A stretch of DNA of 56,847 nt from JAZNQL01 sp045531205 (GTDB lineage Bacteria; Bacillota; Clostridia; UMGS1883; UMGS1540): positions 1-56,847 of the forward strand of contig JAZSDN010000090.1 in NCBI GenBank assembly GCA_045531205.1. Reading direction: 5' to 3'. Positions within the stretch are counted from its first letter, which is position 1; each line of letters begins with the position of its first letter. A program made the position numbers and the translations under genes. The notes beneath the pieces were generated by a model that was given only the letters and a program-made list of their open reading frames with translations, was not told the DNA's origin and did no database searches. Positions 25,033 through 33,110 of the stretch are shown one piece after another.

Positions 25033-25076
25033 GTAAAATGACACGTTTTTTAATTTGCATCAGAGCACATTAAAAA

Positions 25077-25114
25077 ATTTTCGTGGGGTGTCCGCGACAC
25101 ACCCCACGAAAAAA
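25077..25114. terminator. Bidirectional terminator after lacZ
   Basis: TTTTTCGTGGGGTGT and its complement around a short CCGCG loop give a long GC-rich stem with T-runs on both sides. It lies 20 bp after the beta-galactosidase stop on the minus strand. Confidence 0.8.
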
Positions 25115-25133
25115 CACTACAATATATTTTTTA

Positions 25134-27992
25134 TTATTTTATATAAAATTTAAAATGTATATCTTTTTCGCTTAATCTGTATTTTTCCAAAAGCTCGGGT
25201 CCGCAGGAATTAGAGCCAATGCCTGAATTTTTATAGTCTATGCGGATAATTGTGCTTTCGTCCTTTATAAGCTCATCCTGATGCTTTGCCTGCATAAGCA
25301 TTTTTGAAGTATAGCGAGATACATTTATCTCCATTTCTTCATCAGCCTCAAAATATAATCCTCCATCCATTTTTAAAAACTTTGTTTTTATATGATTTCC
25401 GTGTTCCTGAGGCATTATATAGTTTACATACTCGCTTTCGGCATCGCTTTTGTATAAGTCAACCATTGATGCGTGATGCATATCGGCATAATTTTCGTAG
25501 GGACCCATTCCATAGTATGTAAAGCCTGACTTTTGGCAGGGGATTTTTATCTCAAAACCAAGACGGGGAAGCCATACACAGTTTTCCTTAACCTTGCCTT
25601 TAAGCTCAATTTCTGTCCTGCCGTCTTCAAAGACTGTATATTCTGCCGTGTAGTTAAAATACGGAGTTCTTGAAACACCTGCAAGACTTCCCTTTACAGT
25701 AACCGTGCTGTTATTAAGGCTACATTCGTACACCTTTGAAAAATGCCTGTCAAGATTTTCGGCTTCCTTCGGGTTTTCCCAGTACCATTTTTTTCTCACT
25801 ATTCTTTCGTTGTCTGTGGGCGCACGCATTGAGGTCATTTTTATCGGAGATAAAAGCTGTTCTTCTCCTGCCTTAACCATACTTACGAATGTACCTATAT
25901 CTTTAGAAAAAGTGTATGTAAAGTTTTTGCCTTTAAATATAATAAAGTTTTCGTTTTCGCTTGCCTCTGCCAAGCTTGTGTTTTTTTGCGTTCTTATTTT
26001 TTTTGCAGGAATTTCAAGCTGTTTTTGTGCTACGCAATAACCTGTCCTGTCATAAAGATAGCAATGAATATATGCTCCCATATAACATTCTTTTGGAAGG
26101 CTCACCTTTATTTTCTGCATTTTTTTAGGTTCAACATCCAAAATAAGCTTTTCTTCGGATAAAAGTTCTCCGTCAACCTTTATTTTGTACTCAAAATCAT
26201 ACTCTGAAAGGTTTGTAAAATCAAAACGGTTTAACACACAGATTTCGTCGCCCAAAAGAGTGCAGTCCATATTCTGATATGCCGCCCACACTTCAAGTGA
26301 ACCTGCTTTTAAAGTCCTGTCACAAAAAACCATTCCGTCCGAGCAAAAGTTTCCGTCATAGGTAAGCTCTCCTTTAAAGTCTCCGCCGTATTTTGGCACA
26401 CCATCAACCAAAACTGTATGGTCTGCCCATTCCCAAACGCAACCGCCTATAAGTTTTTTGTGTTTGTATATAACATCCCAGTAATCGCAAACATCACCCG
26501 GGCCGTTACCCATTGCATGTGCATACTCGCATAAAAAATATGGTTGCTTCAGCCCTGTGTTCTCTGCCTTTTCTTCTATATCGGTTACACTCTCGTACAT
26601 TCTCGAAAAAATGTCTGCTCTGTCTGCAAAGAAAGTTGTGTCTGTCCCATGCAATTCCGAGTTCTCTGACTCTCTTGACGCATCCTCGCAATGGGCAAGA
26701 CGGGCTTTGTCATTTTCTTTTATATATTCAAGCATTGCAAGTTGATTATCGCCGTGTCCGCTTTCGTTCCCCGTTGACCACGAAAAAATTGAGCAATGAT
26801 TTTTGTCTCTGTGATATGCTCTTGCCATTCTTTCAACAAAAGCTTCCTTCCATTCTTCCCTGCAACAAAGCCAGTCAGTCTTGTTTTTAATACAGTCATA
26901 TCCTGTACCCTTTGCTTCTCTAAAAACTGCTCCGTGAATTTCAAGGTCTGTTTCAAGCATAACATAAAAACCAAGCTCGTCGCACATATTAAGAAACTTC
27001 GGGGATGGAGGATAATGCGAGGTTCTTATAGTATTGATGTTCAGCTTTTTCATCAAAAGCAAATCTTTTTCAATATCTTCATCTGTCATAACCCAGCCAT
27101 TTTCGGGGTGAGTGTCGTGATGGTTTACCCCTTTAAGCTTAACCTCTGTTCCGTTTACTAAAAATTCAAAATCTTTTCCTATAGAATATGTAACAAAACC
27201 CACTTTTTGCGAAATAACCTCATCTTCATACTTAAACAAAAGCTCGTAAAGATAAGGCTTTTCGGCATTCCACATCACAGGATTTTCAACCTCAAAAAAA
27301 GCTTTGTTTTCGGCAAAAACTTTGCCAAGCTCATTCTTTTCTCTGTCAAGAAGAGTTATTTCTGCCTTGCCTTCAAAATTTACACTTATAAAGTTTTTAT
27401 CGGTAGTAATTTTTATATCTTTAATGTGCCCAAAAGGTCTTGAAAGAATATATACATCCCTGAAAATTCCGTTGAATCTGAAAAAGTCCTGATCTTCAAG
27501 ATAACTGCCCGAACACCATTTTCTTACCTTTGCTGTAACCGTGTTTTTGCCCTTTTTTACATACTTTGTGATGTCAAACTCCGCCTGCAGGTGCGAGCCC
27601 TGCGAGTAGCCTGCATACATATCATTTATATAAACCTCAATATTGCTTGACACCCCTTCAAACACGATGTATGTGTTACGCTGTGTGTCCTCTATTTCAA
27701 ACTCACGCATATATACGCCCATAGGGTTGTCGGTGGGAACATAGGGCGGGTCGTAAGGATAAGGGTATGCTACATTTGCATAATTGGGGTTTTCGTACCC
27801 CCGCAGCTGCCAGCAGGAGGGAACGTCAATCTCATTCCATTCCTTTTCTGTATATGCTTCCTCATAATCTTTTTCATAATACTTAAAAGACCATACTCCA
27901 TTTAAGAGAGTATATCCATTTTGGGGAATATAATATGCCCTTTGTTTTTCTCTGTTTTCGCTTATTCTTTTTAAATCTTCATATTTTTTCAT
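25134..27992 (-). CDS. Glycoside hydrolase family 2 beta-galactosidase (LacZ-type)
   Basis: The 952-residue enzyme is a long LacZ-type GH2 protein. It shows the N-terminal sugar-binding beta domain (about 40-210), an Ig-like domain, and the TIM barrel with VKLKGVNHHDTHPENGW and NTIRTSHYPPSP. The acid/base Glu is in WSTGNESGHG, the nucleophile Glu is in FLCEYAHAMGNGPG, and a C-terminal Bgal_small_N domain follows (about 690-945, MRAPTDNERIVRKKW and YYGMGPYENYADM). No signal peptide is present, so it is cytoplasmic. AAGGAGGG precedes the ATG. It is divergent from an AraC regulator with overlapping promoters. Confidence 0.93.
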   Translation of the reverse strand: MKKYEDLKRISENREKQRAYYIPQNGYTLLNGVWSFKYYEKDYEEAYTEKEWNEIDVPSCWQLRGYENPNYANVAYPYPYDPPYVPTDNPMGVYMREFEIEDTQRNTYIVFEGVSSNIEVYINDMYAGYSQGSHLQAEFDITKYVKKGKNTVTAKVRKWCSGSYLEDQDFFRFNGIFRDVYILSRPFGHIKDIKITTDKNFISVNFEGKAEITLLDREKNELGKVFAENKAFFEVENPVMWNAEKPYLYELLFKYEDEVISQKVGFVTYSIGKDFEFLVNGTEVKLKGVNHHDTHPENGWVMTDEDIEKDLLLMKKLNINTIRTSHYPPSPKFLNMCDELGFYVMLETDLEIHGAVFREAKGTGYDCIKNKTDWLCCREEWKEAFVERMARAYHRDKNHCSIFSWSTGNESGHGDNQLAMLEYIKENDKARLAHCEDASRESENSELHGTDTTFFADRADIFSRMYESVTDIEEKAENTGLKQPYFLCEYAHAMGNGPGDVCDYWDVIYKHKKLIGGCVWEWADHTVLVDGVPKYGGDFKGELTYDGNFCSDGMVFCDRTLKAGSLEVWAAYQNMDCTLLGDEICVLNRFDFTNLSEYDFEYKIKVDGELLSEEKLILDVEPKKMQKIKVSLPKECYMGAYIHCYLYDRTGYCVAQKQLEIPAKKIRTQKNTSLAEASENENFIIFKGKNFTYTFSKDIGTFVSMVKAGEEQLLSPIKMTSMRAPTDNERIVRKKWYWENPKEAENLDRHFSKVYECSLNNSTVTVKGSLAGVSRTPYFNYTAEYTVFEDGRTEIELKGKVKENCVWLPRLGFEIKIPCQKSGFTYYGMGPYENYADMHHASMVDLYKSDAESEYVNYIMPQEHGNHIKTKFLKMDGGLYFEADEEMEINVSRYTSKMLMQAKHQDELIKDESTIIRIDYKNSGIGSNSCGPELLEKYRLSEKDIHFKFYIK

Positions 27993-28014
27993 AAAAACCC
28001 TCCTTGTTATTATA

Positions 28015-28043
28015 ATTATATTGCAATTTTACCCCGTTTTCAA
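28015..28043 (-). promoter_or_regulatory. Promoter of the beta-galactosidase gene
   Basis: On the minus strand, TTGAAA (28038-28043), a 17-nt spacer and TATAAT (28015-28020). It overlaps the opposing araC-type promoter. Confidence 0.75.
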
Positions 28044-28049
28044 TATAAT
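28021..28049 (+). promoter_or_regulatory. Promoter of the AraC-type regulator gene
   Basis: TTGCAA (28021-28026), a 17-nt spacer and TATAAT (28044-28049). Its -35 box abuts the -10 box of the opposing promoter, and its -10 box abuts the opposing -35, so the two cannot be occupied at once. Confidence 0.75.
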
Positions 28050-28089
28050 TATAGTATAGAATATATAACTATATTATCAGGGAGGGTTT

Positions 28090-28869
28090 ATGAAATCTGC
28101 AATCTACAATAAAAATCAGCTTGGCTTTTTTCCTCTTTATCCATATACTGCCGATGTAAATTCGCTGCAGCCCCATATCAACCGTAAAAACGGATACAGC
28201 GAGCATCAGCTTTTTCTTGTGGCAGACGGCAGTTGCATTTTAAAGGTCGAGAACGATTCTTTTGCACTCGGGAAAAACGATTTGTTTTATCTTGCCTCCA
28301 ATGTTCCTCACGAATACTACGGAACTGACCCGAATTTTAAAACCACCTACATTTCTTTTAACGGGGATGGCTTTGACGGCATAAAAAATTACTACAACCT
28401 CAAAAATTACGGAGTATATAAAAATAAAAACAAAGCTTCTTTTGAAGAATGTGTCAATAACCTGTTCAACATTTTTGATACCGTGCACGAGGTTTCTTCT
28501 CTTTGTTCTCTTACATTTTCTGCCGTTATAGCTTTTTTTGACGAAGCCTGCCGAAAAGAATACTCATTTATTGAACAGGTATACCACTATATCAAAGAAA
28601 ACTATTCAAAAAATATAACCTTAGATGACATTTTAACCGTTTACCCCTATTCAAAATCAAAGCTGTGCCGTGAGTTTAAAGAAAAATACAACCTCACAGT
28701 TTTTGAAGCCGTTACTAAAATACGTCTTGGCCACGCACGGCGTATTTTAAAAGCCTTTCCAAATCTTACCCTTTCAAAAGTGGCTTTGATGTGCGGTTTT
28801 AATGATGTAAGCTATTTTTGCAGAATGTATAAACGCATATATCACTCATCTCCAAAAAGTCTATATTAA
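28090..28869 (+). CDS. AraC-family transcriptional regulator
   Basis: The 259-residue protein has an N-terminal cupin-type sensor (about 10-110, HQLFLVADGSCILKVENDSFALGKNDLFYLASNVPHEYY). A C-terminal AraC DNA-binding domain follows, with two HTH motifs (ITLDDILTVYPYSKSKLCREFKEKYNLTVFEAVTKIRLGHARRIL and LSKVALMCGFNDVSYFCRMYKRIYHSSP). It is transcribed away from the GH2 gene and most likely controls it in response to a sugar. GGGAGGG precedes the ATG at 28090. Confidence 0.93.
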   Translation: MKSAIYNKNQLGFFPLYPYTADVNSLQPHINRKNGYSEHQLFLVADGSCILKVENDSFALGKNDLFYLASNVPHEYYGTDPNFKTTYISFNGDGFDGIKNYYNLKNYGVYKNKNKASFEECVNNLFNIFDTVHEVSSLCSLTFSAVIAFFDEACRKEYSFIEQVYHYIKENYSKNITLDDILTVYPYSKSKLCREFKEKYNLTVFEAVTKIRLGHARRILKAFPNLTLSKVALMCGFNDVSYFCRMYKRIYHSSPKSLY

Positions 28870-28895
28870 AAATATAAGGAATTTATTTCTCTTAC

Positions 28896-28924
28896 TTGCA
28901 CAAAACCCGTTTTTATAGTATACT
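28896..28924 (+). promoter_or_regulatory. Promoter of the SLH surface protein gene
   Basis: TTGCAC (28896-28901), a 17-nt spacer and TATACT (28919-28924), followed 34 bp later by AAAAAGGAGA and the ATG at 28958. Confidence 0.65.
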
Positions 28925-28957
28925 TAATATATAACAACATAAAAAGGAGAATGTAAA

Positions 28958-30145
28958 ATGAAAAAATTCAGCAAGCTTTTTGCAATAGTACTTTCGTTTA
29001 TGCTGGCATTTTCGTCGATATCGGCACTTGCCGCAGGCGGAACTTTATACATTATGGGCGACCCCATAATTATAGACGGAGAAAGACAGCCTTCATCACT
29101 TGGTATGTTTGTTTCCTATGATGTCGGCAAAGTAAATCTTTCAAACACATCGCTTTCAACTTATACGAATCTTATTGAAGCTACAGGCGATTTTACCTTA
29201 ACCCTTTCGGGCGATAACGCACTTAACACAACAGGCAATTATGCTTTAAAGGTTATAGGAAATCTTACAATAAGCGGCGACGGCAACTTAACAGCCAGTG
29301 CAAAAAAAGCCGCTATTTATGTTGAGGGCGACGTTACAATATCGGGTGCTTCTAAAATTACCTTAACAGGTACCGATGCTGAATCCTACGGCATTTACGC
29401 AACAGGCGAAATTACTGTAACCGACAGCGAAGTTATTGCTTCGGGCAACACAGAAAACAGCGTTTCAAAGGGAGAACCCTTGCCCGAGCCAATACCTGAC
29501 GAAGATGATAAAGAAAACAATGAAGATAACAAAGAGGATGCAACAGAAGATAAAGAAGACAAAGACACCCAGGACAAGCCTTCAAAACCATCAACCGGCG
29601 GTACTCCTGGAAAGCTCCCATCTGTAAACGAAAAGGAAGAAAACACTACCCCCAAAAAGCCTGCATTTTCTGATGTAGCTGTAACCGACTGGTTCTGCGT
29701 TTATGTAAATGACCTTACAGATAAGGGCGTTGTAAACGGATATCCTGACGGCACCTTCAAGCCACAGGGCAATGTTACCTACGGCGAAGCGTTAAAGCTT
29801 GTTGCACGTGCAGCAGGTCTTCCCGAACAGCCTGCTGCTTCGGGTCACTGGGCAAGCGGATATCTTACTCTGGCAGTTTTGGCAGGAGCACTTGAAGCTG
29901 ACCAGAATCTTGACCTTCCCATAGAAAGAAAGGTTATAGCTTTACTTGCAAAAACCTTCTTAAACCTTCCCGACCCCAAAAATGCATCTCCCTTTGCAGA
30001 TACCAATGATGCGGCAATTACCTCGCTTTACGAGGCAGGCATTGTAGAAGGAAGCTTTACAGACGACGGCAAAAGAGTTTATCTTCCCGATTCTGCTATA
30101 ACAAGAGCGGAAATATCAGCTATAGTTTACAGAATGTTAAAATAA
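28958..30145 (+). CDS. Secreted SLH-domain protein with beta-solenoid-like region
   Basis: The 395-residue protein has a signal peptide (about 1-26, ending ALAAGG). A repetitive beta-rich region follows (about 40-170, with repeating LTLSGDNALNTTGNYALKVIGNLTISGDGNLTA units), resembling the Cthe_2159-type carbohydrate-binding beta-helix. Next are an acidic, low-complexity linker (about 178-225, rich in E, D, K, P) and three SLH repeats (about 235-395, for example AFSDVAVTDWFCVYVNDLTDKGVVNGYPDGTFKP). It should sit on the cell wall and bind polysaccharide, perhaps pectin. It has its own promoter and a terminator at 30204-30237. Confidence 0.75.
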   Translation: MKKFSKLFAIVLSFMLAFSSISALAAGGTLYIMGDPIIIDGERQPSSLGMFVSYDVGKVNLSNTSLSTYTNLIEATGDFTLTLSGDNALNTTGNYALKVIGNLTISGDGNLTASAKKAAIYVEGDVTISGASKITLTGTDAESYGIYATGEITVTDSEVIASGNTENSVSKGEPLPEPIPDEDDKENNEDNKEDATEDKEDKDTQDKPSKPSTGGTPGKLPSVNEKEENTTPKKPAFSDVAVTDWFCVYVNDLTDKGVVNGYPDGTFKPQGNVTYGEALKLVARAAGLPEQPAASGHWASGYLTLAVLAGALEADQNLDLPIERKVIALLAKTFLNLPDPKNASPFADTNDAAITSLYEAGIVEGSFTDDGKRVYLPDSAITRAEISAIVYRMLK

Positions 30146-30156
30146 TTTAAATAAAA

Positions 30157-30237
30157 GGGATGTAAAAAACGCCCAGACCGCAAAAAATAAATAAATATTG
30201 TAGGGAACGCCCATGCAGAGCGTTCCTTTTTTTTAAA
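30157..30237 (+). repeat. Dispersed 3'-end repeat, copy 2, containing a terminator
   Basis: GGGATGTAAAAAACGCCCAGACC at 30158 is followed by an A-rich stretch and GGAACGC (30204-30210) / GCGTTCC (30220-30226) plus eight T residues, an intrinsic terminator for the SLH gene. The same module occurs at 51761 and, diverged, at 11115. Confidence 0.8.
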
Positions 30238-30239
30238 AT

Positions 30240-30440
30240 GCCTCCCCTTGCATAGGGGAGGTGGGTTTGCAAAGCAAACTCGGAGGGGTTGTAAATCGTA
30301 GGGAAGGGCCTTGGTCCTTCCGCCTTGTTTATTCGGCAGGAGCTGAGCCCCTGCCCTACAATCCCTCAGTCTCACGGTATTCGACAGCTCCCTTTACACA
30401 AGCCTTTTTATATATTTTGCAGGGGAGGGTTTCCACGCCC
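30240..30440. repeat. Dispersed palindromic repeat, uninterrupted copy
   Basis: This copy is nearly identical to 23707-23910, but has a short deletion in the ACACAAG...GCC hairpin. It contains nested hairpins and no gene. It gives the pre-insertion form of the repeat disrupted by IS30. Confidence 0.8.
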
Positions 30441-30522
30441 TTCCAAACACCCAGTACCTAAACATATTACATATTTTTTATGGAGTGTCGCCGACAGCCC
30501 GATTTATTTTAAAATGCAACAA

Positions 30523-30557
30523 AAAAAGCAGAAACGGATTTTCCGTTTCTGCTTTTT
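30523..30557. terminator. Bidirectional terminator after jag
   Basis: The stem AAAAAAGCAGAAACGGA with its complement ending in TTTTTT lies 30 bp after the jag stop (minus strand) and also closes the plus-strand side. Confidence 0.85.
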
Positions 30558-30586
30558 TGCTATCCTTTTTGCCATTCCTTTTGGCT

Positions 30587-31204
30587 TTATTTTTTATAAG
30601 CTACTACAATTTTACGGTTAGGTTCTTCGCCTATGCTGTAGGTGCTTATGTTATCATACCCCTGGAGAGTTGAATGAATTATTCTTCTTTCATAAGGAGT
30701 CATAGGTTCGAGTGTTACGTTACGTCTGTACTTTAATGTTTTGTCTGCAATTTTCTTTGCAAGTCTTTTTAAAGTTTCTTCACGCTTTTCCTTATAGTTT
30801 TCTGTGTCAATCAAAACTCTGTAATGTTCTTTTACCATACGGTTTACAGTAAGGTTTGTAAGGTACTGCAAGGATGTTAAGGTTTCTCCTCTGTGACCTA
30901 TTAAAAGTCCCATATTTTCGCCCGATAAATCTATATTGATATTTTCGCCTTCTGTTTTTACATCAATTGTTACGAACATACCCATTCTTTCGAATATTCC
31001 GTAAAGAAAATCTCTTGCAATATCTTCTGCTAAAGCTTCTTTTTTTGTAACCTTTACGGTTGCTTCACGGCTTCCTATTCCAAGAAAGCCTTTGTTGCCT
31101 TCTTCAATAATTTCTATTTCGGCATTTTCTCTTTCAATGCCTGCTTCTGCTAATGCTAAAGCAATAGCATCTTCAACGGTTTTACCGCTTTTAATTATTT
31201 CCAT
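30587..31204 (-). CDS. jag: RNA-binding protein Jag/KhpB (SpoIIIJ-associated)
   Basis: Jag/KhpB binds RNA with KhpA and influences cell elongation. The 205-residue protein has the N-terminal Jag_N domain (about 1-50, GKTVEDAIALALAEAGIERENAEIEIIEEG). The KH domain has the GxxG-like loop in IGHRGETLTSLQYLTNLTVN. The C-terminal R3H domain contains RRIIHSTLQGYDNISTYSIGEEPNR. It starts six bases after the yidC stop. In most Clostridia mnmE and mnmG follow here; in this genome jag ends the operon. Confidence 0.95.
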   Translation of the reverse strand: MEIIKSGKTVEDAIALALAEAGIERENAEIEIIEEGNKGFLGIGSREATVKVTKKEALAEDIARDFLYGIFERMGMFVTIDVKTEGENINIDLSGENMGLLIGHRGETLTSLQYLTNLTVNRMVKEHYRVLIDTENYKEKREETLKRLAKKIADKTLKYRRNVTLEPMTPYERRIIHSTLQGYDNISTYSIGEEPNRKIVVAYKK

Positions 31205-31209
31205 TATAT

Positions 31210-32004
31210 TTATCCTTTCCGTTTGTTATGTGAAGTTTCCTCTATTTCAATATCTGCTTTAATAAATTTGCCTAACAAAAACTGCTGTATTACCTGAAAA
31301 GCACTGCTTACAAACCAGTAAAGTGATGCTGTAACAGGCATCGAATATGTGAAAATAAGTGTCATTATAGGCATAAATGTATTCATTGACTTTGTCATCT
31401 GCTCTGTCTGGTCGGGCTGTGTACCTGGACGTTTTTTAGGCTTATTTTTTTCAGCCATTGTCTGCGAAAGCTTGCCCGATACCCATGTTGCAAGTGTTGC
31501 TAAAATAGGAATAATCCAATATTTAAAATCTGCAACATTTTTGGGAGGTAAACCAAAAGCTGATGGTGCAAGTGATAAGTCCATTGTAAGGAAGTTAAAG
31601 TTCATACCCGCTTCAACTGCTTTTGTAATACCGTCAATTCTTGCAACATCCGCAAGACCTAAAACATATTTTGCAGGGTTGTAAATTACGTTTACAAGAC
31701 AAATTATAATTACAAGCTGTACTATTAAAGGCAAGCATCCGCTCATGGGACTTGCGTTGTACTTCTGGTAAAGTGCCATAGTTTCACGGCTTTGTCTTTC
31801 TTTATCATTTTTATATTTTTGCTGAATCTCCAAAAGCTTTGGCTGAAGAGCCTGTGTTTTTGCCATTGATTTTTGCTGTTTAATTCCCAAAGGTAAGAGT
31901 AAAATTTTTGTAAACAGCGTAAATAAAATTATTGCGACACCGTAATTGCCGCAAACTTCGTAAATCCACTGGATAATCATACCCAGAAAACGAGTGATTC
32001 CCAT
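31210..32004 (-). CDS. yidC: Membrane protein insertase YidC (Oxa1/SpoIIIJ)
   Basis: YidC inserts membrane proteins alone or with SecYEG. The 264-residue protein has the five-helix Oxa1 core: YGVAIILFTLFTKILLLPLGIKQQKSM with a cytoplasmic coiled-coil loop, MSGCLPLIVQLVIIICLVNVIYNP, and a C-terminal MTLIFTYSMPVTASLYWFVSSAFQVIQQ segment, with a basic tail. It lacks the large periplasmic domain, as in Gram-positives, and shows no lipobox at the N-terminus. It sits between yidD and jag, as expected. Confidence 0.95.
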   Translation of the reverse strand: MGITRFLGMIIQWIYEVCGNYGVAIILFTLFTKILLLPLGIKQQKSMAKTQALQPKLLEIQQKYKNDKERQSRETMALYQKYNASPMSGCLPLIVQLVIIICLVNVIYNPAKYVLGLADVARIDGITKAVEAGMNFNFLTMDLSLAPSAFGLPPKNVADFKYWIIPILATLATWVSGKLSQTMAEKNKPKKRPGTQPDQTEQMTKSMNTFMPIMTLIFTYSMPVTASLYWFVSSAFQVIQQFLLGKFIKADIEIEETSHNKRKG

Positions 32005-32018
32005 TTAAATCTCCTTTT

Positions 32019-32228
32019 TCATTTCAAAGGGTCGTATCCTCCGGGGCTGAAGGGGTTGCAGCGCAAAATTCTTTTAACCGCTAAAAACGAGCCTTTGAAC
32101 GCTCCATATTTCTCGACTGCCTGCAAAGCATATTCAGAACACGTGGGATAAAATTTGCAGGAAGGCTTTTTTAGCCTTGATAAATATTTTCTGTAAAAAC
32201 AGATTAAATAAATCAATATTTGTTTCAT
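32019..32228 (-). CDS. yidD: Membrane protein insertion efficiency factor YidD
   Basis: The 69-residue protein has the complete YidD (DUF37/haemolytic) signature: ICFYRKYLSRLKKPSCKFYPTCSEYALQAVEKYGAFKG and LAVKRILRCNPFSPGGYDPL. It is a small membrane-associated helper of YidC. The start overlaps the rnpA stop by four bases. Length is normal for the family. Confidence 0.95.
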   Translation of the reverse strand: MKQILIYLICFYRKYLSRLKKPSCKFYPTCSEYALQAVEKYGAFKGSFLAVKRILRCNPFSPGGYDPLK

Positions 32229-32560
32229 CTGTAAAGTCCGCTTTTTTTGAAAAGAAAATCAATAGCAGAGCCGATTTTGTAAAAATCTGCCTCTGCCGCA
32301 CTTTTTCTGGCAACAAATACCAAATCATACCCCTTTGCGATTTTCCCCTCGCGAAGGCGGTAATTTTCGCGGATAAGGCGTCTTATTCTGTTACGCATAA
32401 CTGCCTTTCCGACTTTTTTGCTGACCGTAAGACCAAGGCGGTTTGAGTCCTGATTTTTTTTCTTATAATAAAGCACCAAAACATCAGATACCGCTGAACC
32501 GCCTTTATAATACAGTCCTTTAAATTCTTTGTTAAGTTTAATGGAAACAGTGTTTTCCAT
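32225..32560 (-). CDS. rnpA: Ribonuclease P protein component
   Basis: RnpA is the protein cofactor of the RNase P ribozyme that matures tRNA 5' ends. The 111-residue protein contains the RNR motif in LGLTVSKKVGKAVMRNRIRRLIRENYRL and the conserved phenylalanine-containing start (LNKEFKGLYYKGG). It begins at the base where rpmH stops, the classic rpmH-rnpA pair. The RNase P RNA gene is not in the window. Confidence 0.95.
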   Translation of the reverse strand: MENTVSIKLNKEFKGLYYKGGSAVSDVLVLYYKKKNQDSNRLGLTVSKKVGKAVMRNRIRRLIRENYRLREGKIAKGYDLVFVARKSAAEADFYKIGSAIDFLFKKSGLYR

Positions 32561-32694
32561 TATGCAGAGAGCACCTTTCTGCCTTTTCTTCTTCTTGCAG
32601 CGAGAACCTTACGTCCGTTTGCTGTGGACATTCTCTTTCTGAAACCGTGCTCCATTTTTCTGTGTCTTCTGCCGGGCTGATAAGTTTGCAACAT
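32560..32694 (-). CDS. rpmH: 50S ribosomal protein L34
   Basis: This 44-residue gene reads MLQTYQPGRRHRKMEHGFRK..., followed by RMSTANGRKVLAARRRKGRK and LSA. That is the L34 family over its whole length, except that the usual MKRTYQPK opening is MLQTYQPG. AAGGAGGTG precedes the ATG at 32694. The stop TAA shares a base with the rnpA start. A perfect-consensus promoter lies upstream. Confidence 0.97.
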   Translation of the reverse strand: MLQTYQPGRRHRKMEHGFRKRMSTANGRKVLAARRRKGRKVLSA

Positions 32695-32754
32695 GTTGGC
32701 TGCACCTCCTTAAAGTTAACTTTTACATACATTTGCTTGTACATATACGCTTGT

Positions 32755-32783
32755 ATTATATAAGAATATTCCCGTTTTGTCAA
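32755..32783 (-). promoter_or_regulatory. Consensus sigma-A promoter of rpmH-rnpA-yidD-yidC-jag
   Basis: On the minus strand, TTGACA (32778-32783), a 17-nt spacer and TATAAT (32755-32760), an exact consensus match and the strongest promoter in the window. Confidence 0.9.
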
Positions 32784-32925
32784 ATGTTTTTTAAAAAAGT
32801 GGCATTTTATTCAAATAAATCTGCAAGTTACATCTCAAAAATTGTGCTTTTATATGCTTTTTTTATGTTTTTTAATAAAAATATATATTATATATAAATA
32901 TAAATAAATATTTAATTAGAAATTG

Positions 32926-32954
32926 TTGCAAATTTTAAAATTTTGTGGTATTAT
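32926..32954 (+). promoter_or_regulatory. Probable dnaA promoter
   Basis: TTGCAA (32926-32931), a 17-nt spacer and TATTAT (32949-32954) lie upstream of the DnaA-box cluster and the dnaA gene. A second -10-like TATAAT is at 32955. Confidence 0.5.
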
Positions 32955-33002
32955 TATAATTAAGTTTTATTATGGGGGGATTTTCCTTTTGTTTTACATA
33001 AA

Positions 33003-33087
33003 TTTTCCACACCTCCCATTATTGTATTATCAACATTTTTTTAGGTTTTACACACTTTTGTTTATAACGTTTTAATCAGTTTACACA
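33003..33087. other. oriC, upstream DnaA-box cluster
   Basis: DnaA-box-like 9-mers occur at 33003-33011 (TTTTCCACA), 33046-33054 (TTTTACACA) and about 33079-33087 (GTTTACACA), between the rpmH and dnaA genes. The 416-bp gap otherwise holds the two promoters and a very AT-rich stretch (32860-32940). Confidence 0.7.
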
Positions 33088-33110
33088 CTTTTTTGAAAGG
33101 ATTTTTTACA

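Noticed and set aside
32538..32783. 81-residue minus-strand ORF over the rpmH region
   Set aside because: It overlaps rpmH in another frame and runs through its promoter; the rpmH frame encodes a clear L34.
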